64,000 bases of DNA from an uncultured Anaerovibrio sp. GTDB lineage: Bacteria; Bacillota; Negativicutes; Selenomonadales; Selenomonadaceae. The position numbers were made by a program, and so were the translations under genes. Where the stretch lies: the NCBI GenBank assembly GCA_934203205.1, contig CAKPYV010000003.1, positions 38,036 to 102,035 of the forward strand, written 5' to 3'. Shown here piece after piece: positions 54,317 through 61,756 of the stretch. The notes under the pieces are model-generated. The model ran no database searches. It saw nothing but the letters and a program-made list of their open reading frames with translations, and was not told the DNA's origin. The stretch's first letter is position 1; each line of letters opens with the position of its first letter.

Positions 54317-56644
54317 ATGCATAAACTGATACGTGTTATGGAGCCACAAAAACATTTATTAGTTGCCATAGGTATTTGCCTACTGCTTATTATAAATACC
54401 ATCTATACCAGTCAAATTGTTGATGATGTTCTTGTACAGCGCAGTTACAATAATACAGACAGTATGGTAATCCAAATGAGTAAAGATGTATACACCAATT
54501 TCAGCAATGCGCAAAGTCAAATACAACTTATTACCCAGCTCGCTACCAATAAAAATTTTCACAGTCATCAAGATATGCAGGACTTTCTTAATGAGCTAGT
54601 CCCCAATGACAATCTCGTCTCCTACAGTATTCTATTACCTGATGGAACACTGTTGCAACGTAACGATAGTATAAGTATTACCATGCCGCCTCAGGACTAT
54701 GCTACCCTTTTCCGCAAAGGTACTTTTATCAGCCCTATTCTCACAGGTGACGATGGTAGAAAATATATCGCCATTGGCATGCATTTTGTTATAGATGCCA
54801 AGGATACAGGTATTTTTTACGGTATTATCAACTTGAATCAACTAAAAAATTTTCTTAATTTGCGTAATATTGCTGAAACTAGCGATATTGCCTTAATAAA
54901 CGGTATGACAGGGGATATGCTTATCGATACCTTTACCAATACCAACATCAATATTCGGGAAAGTCACACCGCCACCTGTGCTGTTATCAAAGGCCGCACC
55001 TTTGAAGAAATGCTCTCTGATATGCAAAATAACTATGCCGGCCATAGTACCTATGACTGTCAAGTTAACCATACGTATATCTACAGCAGCTACTATCCTG
55101 TAGGACTTTTTAATCTGATTTTGCAGGTCAAGGCACCAGAAGATGCCGTACTGACTTCCTTTGGTACACTACGCAATACAATCCGCATTTATGCCCTTGT
55201 TCAATCCCTATTATGCTGTTTGGCCATAGCCTATCTATTTTATATCAATATAAAAAGACGACGCCGCTATCATGCTGCTCTAGAAAAAAGCAAATTCTTC
55301 TATGATATGCAAAGTCATCTTTTAGGTACCTCCTCCAGCAAAGCCCCCATAAAGGAGGTTTTGTCCCAAGTAAGAGATTATGTTCAAGCGGATATGATTC
55401 ATTTTGCCATTATGGATGGCAAGGATCGCAAGGACTTCTTCTGCTATCCTCTAGAACATCACAGCGCCATAAAAGCTATGGGAAAGGAGGCTTATACCAA
55501 TGCTGCCCAACTGCTGAAAGGTCATCGCAGCCTCTATCTAAACGAAATTAAAACGGCTGAATTCCTAGAGAATCATATGTTAACGCCTCTTGCTTCTTTA
55601 GAAATAAAAAATATGTTCCTTGTACCAGAACGAAATAATCGTGATGAACTGGTAGGCTTCCTAGCCATAGTCAATATCAAGCAGATAGATGGCTATGAGG
55701 AAATGCTGGAAAACATTGCTGATAATCTTCAGTTGGCGGTACAAAATATAGAAGCCTATAGTCTGCTGCAAAAGCTAGGCAATTCTGATGAACTGACGGG
55801 GCTAAAGAACCGCAATGCTTATGAGCAGGCTCTCAATGGCTATGAGTCCAGCTCTCAGCGTTATTGCTGCATCTATGCTGACGCCAACGGCCTCCATGAT
55901 TTAAATAATACCTACGGACATGAGGCTGGGGATAAAATGCTGATAACGGTGGCTACAGCCATGAAAACCGCTTTTGGCGCCAATGATACCTACCGCATTG
56001 GCGGAGATGAATTTATTTCCTTTACCACAGGCATGACGCCAGATGAGGTGCAGACTGCTGTCGAGAGGATAAAAGCCGATTTAGCTCAGCAGGATTATCA
56101 TGCATCTATAGGCTGGTCCTTCCAGAATGAAAATCAATTCCTGCGTTATACCATTTCTCTTGCTGAAAAAGCTATGTACAGAGATAAGGAATTATATTAT
56201 CAGAATGTCAATAAAACCGGCAAAATAAGAAATAAAAATCAGCAGACGGAAAATCTCCTTTTAGAAAAAAGCGACAGGGATTTCTTTCTGCGTACCATTG
56301 CCTCCAACTATGTAGGTGTATACATTGTTAATCTGGCTACCGATGACACCAGAGTTATTTTCCGGCCCAATTATTTTGATCCAATCCTGCGGGATAATAA
56401 TTTCCTTTTCCGCAATTCTATCCGCCAATTTGCAGAAACCTTTATGGAGCCTTCCTCTTGGCCAGACTTCCGCATCTGTTATGATTTCAAGGCCATTGAA
56501 CAGCGCTTCAAAGAAAACAAACGCATTGAACTTACCTACAAAAGAATAGATGGTGTGCGAGTTGGTTTACGGATTCTGCCAGCTGATGATTATTCCGATA
56601 CAAAGAAAAATACTCTCTGGATATTCGAAGCTATTCCTGATTAG
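54317..56644 (+). CDS. Membrane diguanylate cyclase with a C-terminal extra domain
   Basis: 775 aa. Transmembrane helix 1 (about 13-33), an extracytoplasmic sensor (about 34-285, Cache-like), transmembrane helix 2 (about 291-310), a GAF-like region (about 330-475) and a GGDEF domain (about 490-630) whose active site GGDEF is at residues 562-566. The usual inhibitory RxxD motif five residues before it is not present (the equivalent is GAND). About 130 residues (645-775) then follow with no clear family: a Trp/Arg-rich alpha/beta or PAS-like segment. It makes c-di-GMP, which the YcgR-like protein in the che operon could sense. AAGGAG lies 8 bases before the ATG. Confidence 0.88.
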   Translation: MHKLIRVMEPQKHLLVAIGICLLLIINTIYTSQIVDDVLVQRSYNNTDSMVIQMSKDVYTNFSNAQSQIQLITQLATNKNFHSHQDMQDFLNELVPNDNLVSYSILLPDGTLLQRNDSISITMPPQDYATLFRKGTFISPILTGDDGRKYIAIGMHFVIDAKDTGIFYGIINLNQLKNFLNLRNIAETSDIALINGMTGDMLIDTFTNTNINIRESHTATCAVIKGRTFEEMLSDMQNNYAGHSTYDCQVNHTYIYSSYYPVGLFNLILQVKAPEDAVLTSFGTLRNTIRIYALVQSLLCCLAIAYLFYINIKRRRRYHAALEKSKFFYDMQSHLLGTSSSKAPIKEVLSQVRDYVQADMIHFAIMDGKDRKDFFCYPLEHHSAIKAMGKEAYTNAAQLLKGHRSLYLNEIKTAEFLENHMLTPLASLEIKNMFLVPERNNRDELVGFLAIVNIKQIDGYEEMLENIADNLQLAVQNIEAYSLLQKLGNSDELTGLKNRNAYEQALNGYESSSQRYCCIYADANGLHDLNNTYGHEAGDKMLITVATAMKTAFGANDTYRIGGDEFISFTTGMTPDEVQTAVERIKADLAQQDYHASIGWSFQNENQFLRYTISLAEKAMYRDKELYYQNVNKTGKIRNKNQQTENLLLEKSDRDFFLRTIASNYVGVYIVNLATDDTRVIFRPNYFDPILRDNNFLFRNSIRQFAETFMEPSSWPDFRICYDFKAIEQRFKENKRIELTYKRIDGVRVGLRILPADDYSDTKKNTLWIFEAIPD

Positions 56645-57003
56645 TCCTGTGAAGACAATGCTTTTTTCAGCATAGCCTCCAATTCCCAGGCTATGGCCTT
56701 TAGTCCCCAGGGCTGTTCCTTTAATCTTGGAACAGCCCTTTGTAATTGAGCTGCATTAGCCAGAATAAGCACATCGGTATGGCTGTCAGACAGGTTCACC
56801 GTACCTCTGGAAACAGCTGCCTCTGCCCCTTGGCTCAGCATGGTTTGCTTCAAAATATTAGCAGCCCTGCTGTCCACCTGTTTCAGCCTGATAGGCATAA
56901 ACAGAGCCTTTGGAGCCATCAGCTGAATACCTCTAGGTGTAACGCCGATTTCCTCCATAAGCTTTACTGCATCCTGACAACAATCTATTTGGCAAATTTG
57001 CAT
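56641..57003 (-). CDS. Stand-alone dihydropteroate-synthase N-terminal-type domain
   Basis: 120 aa. It resembles the extra N-terminal region seen in many Bacillota FolP proteins: EEIGVTPRGIQLMAPKALF, SRAANILKQTMLSQGAEAAVSRG, and a QPWGLKAIAWELE end. The catalytic DHPS barrel is missing here, so it would be a separate subunit or regulator. Its stop overlaps the stop of the convergent diguanylate cyclase by 4 bases. Assignment is by recognised sequence pattern and the function is not known. Confidence 0.65.
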   Translation of the reverse strand: MQICQIDCCQDAVKLMEEIGVTPRGIQLMAPKALFMPIRLKQVDSRAANILKQTMLSQGAEAAVSRGTVNLSDSHTDVLILANAAQLQRAVPRLKEQPWGLKAIAWELEAMLKKALSSQD

Positions 57004-57084
57004 AATATCTCTCCTTGAATTATAATATCTATTATCTTCTATGCTATAGCATTTTCTATTATACAGGATTGGAGACAGAAAAAC

Positions 57085-57162
57085 ATGGGTGACCTGGTTT
57101 TATTTTTACTATGCATCATTATGATTGCCTATACCTTTTGGGATGACCTCTTTACCAATTAA
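57085..57162 (+). CDS. Possible 25-residue membrane peptide
   Basis: An open frame (MGDLVLFL ... DLFTN) with a single hydrophobic helix of about 17 residues and an acidic C-terminal tail. TTGGAG lies about 10 bases before the ATG, and a bidirectional hairpin terminator (57237-57258) follows. No family can be recognised at this length; the evidence is ribosome site, hydrophobicity and the terminator. Confidence 0.4.
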   Translation: MGDLVLFLLCIIMIAYTFWDDLFTN

Positions 57163-57227
57163 TCAACATTCATCATGCCCAAAGACTGGGACTAGGTTTT
57201 GGCTAAAGGCTTTTCCCTAAAAATAAG

Positions 57228-57260
57228 CAAAAAAATAAGGGGCCGAAAAGCCCCTTTTAA
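57228..57260. terminator. Bidirectional terminator downstream of the NlpC/P60 gene
   Basis: Stem AAGGGGC / GCCCCTT with loop CGAAAA; TTTT follows on the plus strand and ATTTTTTT on the minus strand. It terminates both the NlpC/P60 gene (minus) and the small plus-strand frame. Confidence 0.75.
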
Positions 57261-57269
57261 ATTGTGACA

Positions 57270-57935
57270 TTACAGTACCCTACGTGCACCGATATAGCAG
57301 GACCCCCAATAACCACTATACAGAGAATCTATTGCTACACCTCTGCTGGAGGAAGCATTAATGAAATTACCATCACCAAGATAAATACCTACATGGGATG
57401 GACCATACTCATAGGTAGAGAAAAATACCAGATCACCTGGCACCAGCTCTGCTCTAGAGATTGGTGTACCTACATCATACTGAGCATCCGCTGTACGTGG
57501 CAGATAGATACCAGCATTGGCAAATACATAGCGGACATAGCCGGAGCAGTCAAACCCGCTAGGAGATGTTCCGCCGAATACATAAGGTACACCGATGTAG
57601 TTCATGGAATTAGCTATAACTCTTCTGGAGATATAATTAGAACCACGGCTTACCTCTGGCATGGAACGCCCCATCAGGGCGGTATAGGTGGTAGGACCTA
57701 CCAAACCATCTGCATCCAAACCTCTGGAACTCTGGAAAGACTTGATGGCCTCTGCTGTGGCAGGACCAAAATCCCCATCTGCTGCTACATCATAGCCAAG
57801 ACTTGCCAACTGTCCCTGAATTTCCGCTACCTCACTGCCCTGATCACCAATACGGAAAGCTGATGCAAAAGCAACCGTAGCAAAACAGGACACAAGAATC
57901 ATGGATAGCACCAAAATACGCTTAAAACTACCCAA
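57270..57935 (-). CDS. NlpC/P60 peptidoglycan endopeptidase with PG-binding domain
   Basis: 221 aa. Signal peptide (about 1-25, SMILVSCFATVAFASA), a peptidoglycan-binding domain (about 28-92, DGDFGPATAEAIKSFQ), and an NlpC/P60 domain (about 103-220) with catalytic Cys in GFDCSGYVRYVF and His in PSHVGIYLGDG. It cuts wall peptide cross-links outside the cell. TTG at 57935 lies 7 bases after GGAG. A c-di-AMP riboswitch precedes it. Confidence 0.92.
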   Translation of the reverse strand: MGSFKRILVLSMILVSCFATVAFASAFRIGDQGSEVAEIQGQLASLGYDVAADGDFGPATAEAIKSFQSSRGLDADGLVGPTTYTALMGRSMPEVSRGSNYISRRVIANSMNYIGVPYVFGGTSPSGFDCSGYVRYVFANAGIYLPRTADAQYDVGTPISRAELVPGDLVFFSTYEYGPSHVGIYLGDGNFINASSSRGVAIDSLYSGYWGSCYIGARRVL

Positions 57936-57956
57936 AAAGACACTCCTCTCTCTTTT

Positions 57957-58132
57957 CGCCTACGAGGTTAGCTGTCGGGTTAGGGTTGAGATATACCCTT
58001 TTCTGCGGTCTTGCCGAAGCCGCCGCTTTTAAATTCACCCCAATAACCTTTATGTTCTCAATCTGCTTCCAAACTGAGTCCACTAGTATTAATAATTTGG
58101 TTCCCCCGCTCCTGGGCTGGATTAGGCTTTTT
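57957..58132 (-). promoter_or_regulatory. c-di-AMP riboswitch (ydaO/yuaA type)
   Basis: The leader of the NlpC/P60 gene carries conserved ydaO-aptamer elements in order on the minus strand: AGGAGCGGGGGAACCAAAT, GGGGTGAATTTAAAAGC, CCCTAACCCGACAGCTAACC and CTCGTAGGCG. This aptamer binds c-di-AMP and often controls wall hydrolases, matching the gene here. It ends about 20 bases before the TTG start. An open frame that overlaps it (57928-58170) is not a gene. Confidence 0.9.
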
Positions 58133-58162
58133 ATGTGACATAAAACCCATTTAAAAATATTA

Positions 58163-58199
58163 TTCGACATGTAGGAAAAAAATCCTGCTTTTTGTCGAA
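58163..58199 (-). terminator. Hairpin downstream of rnpB
   Basis: Arms TTCGACA / TGTCGAA with an inner AGGA / TCCT pair, between rnpB and the riboswitch. On the minus strand TAATATTTTT follows; on the plus strand seven T bases follow. Probably ends rnpB transcripts. Confidence 0.5.
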
Positions 58200-58218
58200 T
58201 TTTTTTACAGAAAAATTA

Positions 58219-58588
58219 TGAGTGGTCAATAAGCCGAGTTCTGTACCGCTTCTGCGGCGACAATCATTTATCTGGACTGCCAGTTACCTGACAGCTCTAG
58301 CGACACACCCGGAAGGTCAGCGGGCCGCCTCGTATCCTTCCCTATTCGGTCTTGCTCCATGTGGGGTTTGTCAAGCCAACCAGTCACCTGGCTGCTGGTG
58401 TGCTCTTACCACGCCTTTCCATCCTTGCCGGCAGGCGAACCTGCTTAGGCGGTTTCCTTTTCTATGACACTTTCCCTAAGGTCACCCTCGCTGGACGTTA
58501 TCCAGCACACTGCCCTGTGGAGCCCGGACTTTCCTCAAATACAGCTGGCAAACCAGTGTATCAGCGATTATCTTTCGCACTCACAACG
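58219..58588 (-). ncRNA. rnpB: RNase P RNA
   Basis: About 370 bases on the minus strand. Conserved RNase P landmarks are visible: GATAATCGCTG near the 5' end, GAGGAAAGTCCGGGCTCC, and the 3' end ACAGAACTCGGCTTATTGACC. It is the catalytic RNA that trims tRNA 5' ends. A perfect sigma-A promoter lies directly upstream and a hairpin follows. Confidence 0.95.
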
Positions 58589-58594
58589 GGTAAT

Positions 58595-58623
58595 ATTATA
58601 TCATAATCAACTATTAGTGTCAA
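58595..58623 (-). promoter_or_regulatory. rnpB promoter
   Basis: Perfect TTGACA-N17-TATAAT on the minus strand, with the expected start point about 7 bases on, at the 5' end of rnpB. Confidence 0.9.
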
Positions 58624-58670
58624 ATATTGTACACAATAAATGAAATTTATTATACAAATCCCCTTAAAAT

Positions 58671-59471
58671 TTAACAAAATTCAAAAAAATCCTGAGAAAT
58701 ATTGTCCGTAATAACCTCTAAGTCTTTTTTCATTTTTGCTGCTTCTGCGGTTAAATAATCTGCCAAAACCTGCACCACGGGAAATTCTGTGCCAAAATGC
58801 CCAGCATCTATAAGATTAATCCCCTGCTGTACAGCCCCTTGAGCCTCATGGTATTTTACATCTCCAGTAAGATAAACGTCTGCCCCCTTGAAGGCTGCCT
58901 TGGCTACAAACTCTGCACCTGCACCGCTGCAAAGAGCTACTTTCCGCACTGGCTTATCGGAACCTCGTACAATTCTCACATGACTAAGATGCAAACCTTT
59001 TTTTACGTCCATAACAAATTCGTCCAATGATTTTGTCTGAGGCAAATATCCAATTCTTCCCAAGGAAAATCCCTTTTCTGCATCTGTTAGCACAAAGGAT
59101 TCTATTTTTTCCAAGCCTACAGCCTGGGCCAGTACATCATTTACACCACCTTCAGCAATATCCAGATTGGTGTGAGCCGCATAGACAGCTATATTATGAC
59201 TCAAAAGCATCTGAAACATTTTGCCATCATACAAATCTGTTCTTAGATGCCGTACTCCTTTGAAAATCATAGGGTGATGTGCCACAATCATATCCACTGA
59301 TTCCTTAATGGCTGCCTCCACCACAGGAATACTTACATCCAAACAGGTCATCACCTTGCGTACTTCCTGCTGAGGAGAACCTGCCAAAAGACCGGGATTA
59401 TCCCAGTCCTCAGCCATTTTTTTAGGGGCCAGCCTCTCCAGTATATCCATTACAGTCTGACATTTCATCAT
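58671..59471 (-). CDS. Nif3/YqfO-like dinuclear metal centre protein
   Basis: 266 aa Nif3-family protein (GTP cyclohydrolase I type 2 homologue). VAHHPMIFKGVRHL and HTNLD motifs provide metal ligands, with DAGHFGTEF near the end. It is the short form without a PII-like insert. Biological role is unknown, though it is conserved after trmK in Bacillota. Its start overlaps the trmK stop by 4 bases. Confidence 0.9.
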   Translation of the reverse strand: MMKCQTVMDILERLAPKKMAEDWDNPGLLAGSPQQEVRKVMTCLDVSIPVVEAAIKESVDMIVAHHPMIFKGVRHLRTDLYDGKMFQMLLSHNIAVYAAHTNLDIAEGGVNDVLAQAVGLEKIESFVLTDAEKGFSLGRIGYLPQTKSLDEFVMDVKKGLHLSHVRIVRGSDKPVRKVALCSGAGAEFVAKAAFKGADVYLTGDVKYHEAQGAVQQGINLIDAGHFGTEFPVVQVLADYLTAEAAKMKKDLEVITDNISQDFFEFC

Positions 59472-60145
59472 AACAATCCCTCCAGTTCTGCGATTTCTGC
59501 CTCCACCTGCTGAATTCTTTCTCTATCAGGTTCTGCACTTTTCTGCAGACCTGTTAATACCTTGTGACAGGAAATTAGATTGTTCTCCACATGCTTGGCA
59601 AATAGCTTTGGCCTTTTCTCCAAAAGCACAGGCCCCAACTTCAAAGCTAGTTCTGAAGGAATTTCTGTCTGACCTCTCTCTGCCTTGATAATCTGATATA
59701 CTCTGCCATCCACCTGAGCCAAAGCCTCATCAACAATATGCCAATTATGCTCATAGAGCCATCTTCTCAGCAGACTATAGGCATTCTGAGGCTGCAACAC
59801 AAGACAGGTTAAACCAGCCAGCACCTCTAGCTCTGCTGATAAAATATCGCTAATCAGCTTGCCTCCCATGCCAGCAATACATACAGTATTAGCCTCTCCC
59901 ACAGCCAACGCCTTTAGTCCATCTCCCTGCCGTACCTGAATACAATCAGTTAAGCCAGCCTCAGCCAGAGTATGACTGGCTGCCTGACAAGGGCCGGCAT
60001 TTTTATCTGCTGCAATAACATTTCTTCTCTTATCCCTTTTGTACAGCTCCATAGCCAGATAGCCATGATCCGTACCAATATCCGCTACCTTGCAGCCAGC
60101 AGGCACAAATCCAGCCACCGCTTCTAATCTATCGTCAAGAATCAT
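59468..60145 (-). CDS. trmK: tRNA (adenine22-N1)-methyltransferase TrmK
   Basis: 225 aa. SAM-binding motif VADIGTDHGYLAMELY near residue 20 and NTVCIAGMGGKLISDIL are family marks. Forms m1A22 in tRNA. GGAGG upstream of the ATG. Separate from rpoD by a terminator. Confidence 0.92.
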   Translation of the reverse strand: MILDDRLEAVAGFVPAGCKVADIGTDHGYLAMELYKRDKRRNVIAADKNAGPCQAASHTLAEAGLTDCIQVRQGDGLKALAVGEANTVCIAGMGGKLISDILSAELEVLAGLTCLVLQPQNAYSLLRRWLYEHNWHIVDEALAQVDGRVYQIIKAERGQTEIPSELALKLGPVLLEKRPKLFAKHVENNLISCHKVLTGLQKSAEPDRERIQQVEAEIAELEGLL

Positions 60146-60169
60146 CTACATCCTCCTTATTTAAACAAA

Positions 60170-60196
60170 AGGGCTGCCGTATCTCACGACAGCCCT
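60170..60196 (-). terminator. rpoD terminator
   Basis: Stem AGGGCTG-T-CGT / ACG-G-CAGCCCT followed by TTTGTTTAAAT on the minus strand. Confidence 0.7.
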
Positions 60197-60206
60197 CATA
60201 TATTTA

Positions 60207-61706
60207 TTAGTCAAGAAAATCCTTCAGCTTTTTGCTTCTGCTTGGATGGCGCAGCTTCCGCAGGGCCTTGGCCTCAATCTGACGGATACGCTCTCTGGTT
60301 ACCCCAAAGCTCTGGCCAACCTCCTCCAAGGTTCTAGCCCGACCGTCCTTAATACCGAAACGCAGTTCCAGTACTTTCTTCTCTCTTTCGGTAAGAGTGG
60401 AAAGCACATCTGTCAACTGCTCCTTCAGCAGCATATAAGAAGCTGCCTCTGCTGGTGCTGGTGCATCATGATCCTCAATAAAGTCTCCCAGATGAGAGTC
60501 CTCCTCCTCGCCAATAGGAGTTTCCAGAGATACTGGCTCCTGAGCAATCTTCATGATTTCCCTTACCCTATCCACAGTAATCTCCATATCCTTGGCGATT
60601 TCCTCTGGGGTTGGTTCCCTGCCCAGCTGCTGCAGCAACTGTCTGGAAACACGAATCAGCTTGTTAATGGTTTCGACCATATGAACTGGAATTCTAATGG
60701 TACGAGCCTGATCCGCAATGGCACGTGTAATAGCCTGACGAATCCACCAGGTAGCATAGGTACTAAACTTATAGCCCTTGGTATAATCAAACTTTTCTAC
60801 AGCCTTAATCAGACCCAGATTACCCTCCTGAATCAAGTCCAAGAACAGCATACCACGACCTACATATCTTTTAGCAATACTTACTACCAGACGGAGATTG
60901 GCCTCAGCCAGACGCTTCTGAGCCTCAGAGCCATCCTCAATATCCAGCTTCAGCTGCTTCATTTCTTCCTCGGTAACAGTTACCAAAGGAATCTCCAGCT
61001 CCTCCAAATCAGCATTATACTGGCGATGAGCCTTGCTGTCATAATCCTCTGGATTGTCTGTAATGCCATGCTGCTCTTTCAATGCTTTGACAATGGCATC
61101 ATTCCGCAGCATGGTAGCAGCTACAACGCTGTTATCCACACCCAGCTTTTTGCTTAGCTTGCCTACAGTTAGAATCTTGTCTGGATTTCTCTGATAAGCC
61201 TTGATATATTTATCTGCCTTAATCCGGCGCTCTGCCCGCACACCAGCCTCCATACTGGTGGCCAGATGGATTTCCTCCTCGGCAGTCAGCAAAGGCACAC
61301 GACCGATTTCCTTCAGATACATTCTAACTGGATCATCAATATTGATGCCCTCTGGCACACTAAGGTCTACATCTGCTTCTACATCCTGCAGCTCCTCATC
61401 CTTTTCCAGATCCTCTGGAGTCAAATCTGCATCATCAGAAATATCTACACCGTTCTTACCAAAATTCTCAAACAGAGCCTCTATTTCGTCTGGAGAAATA
61501 TCCTGCTTCTGCAGGGCCTCAACAACCTCGCCATAGGTTAGAACGCCACCGTTGCGCTTTCCCTTTTCCAGTAAGTCGGCAATAACCATACGGCTCTGCT
61601 TGACCTCACTGCCTGCCTCCTGGGCAACAGCCTGCTTCTTGATAGCTGTCTTATTAGGTGCGCCACTGGATTTAGAGCTTCTCTTCTTTTCCTTGATATC
61701 AGCCAT
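60207..61706 (-). CDS. rpoD: Primary sigma factor RpoD (SigA)
   Basis: 499 aa. The Lys/Ser-rich N terminus and region 1.1 (about 1-110) precede region 1.2 (INIDDPVRMYLKEIGRVPLL), region 2 with DLIQEGNLGLIKAVEKFDY and YATWWIRQAITRAIADQ, region 3, and region 4.2 (LEEVGQSFGVTRERIRQIEAKALRKL). It is the housekeeping sigma factor, in a dnaG-rpoD operon. The 50-base gap suggests cotranscription. Confidence 0.97.
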   Translation of the reverse strand: MADIKEKKRSSKSSGAPNKTAIKKQAVAQEAGSEVKQSRMVIADLLEKGKRNGGVLTYGEVVEALQKQDISPDEIEALFENFGKNGVDISDDADLTPEDLEKDEELQDVEADVDLSVPEGINIDDPVRMYLKEIGRVPLLTAEEEIHLATSMEAGVRAERRIKADKYIKAYQRNPDKILTVGKLSKKLGVDNSVVAATMLRNDAIVKALKEQHGITDNPEDYDSKAHRQYNADLEELEIPLVTVTEEEMKQLKLDIEDGSEAQKRLAEANLRLVVSIAKRYVGRGMLFLDLIQEGNLGLIKAVEKFDYTKGYKFSTYATWWIRQAITRAIADQARTIRIPVHMVETINKLIRVSRQLLQQLGREPTPEEIAKDMEITVDRVREIMKIAQEPVSLETPIGEEEDSHLGDFIEDHDAPAPAEAASYMLLKEQLTDVLSTLTEREKKVLELRFGIKDGRARTLEEVGQSFGVTRERIRQIEAKALRKLRHPSRSKKLKDFLD

Positions 61707-61756
61707 TGAGCATTCTCCCTTCCTCCAGCATACAAAATTCTAAACTGGTTATCACT

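Noticed and set aside
57928..58170. 80-codon minus-strand frame upstream of the NlpC/P60 gene
   Set aside because: It lies on top of the c-di-AMP riboswitch, whose conserved elements explain the sequence better.
58222..58606. Plus-strand open frames over rnpB
   Set aside because: The region is RNase P RNA on the minus strand.
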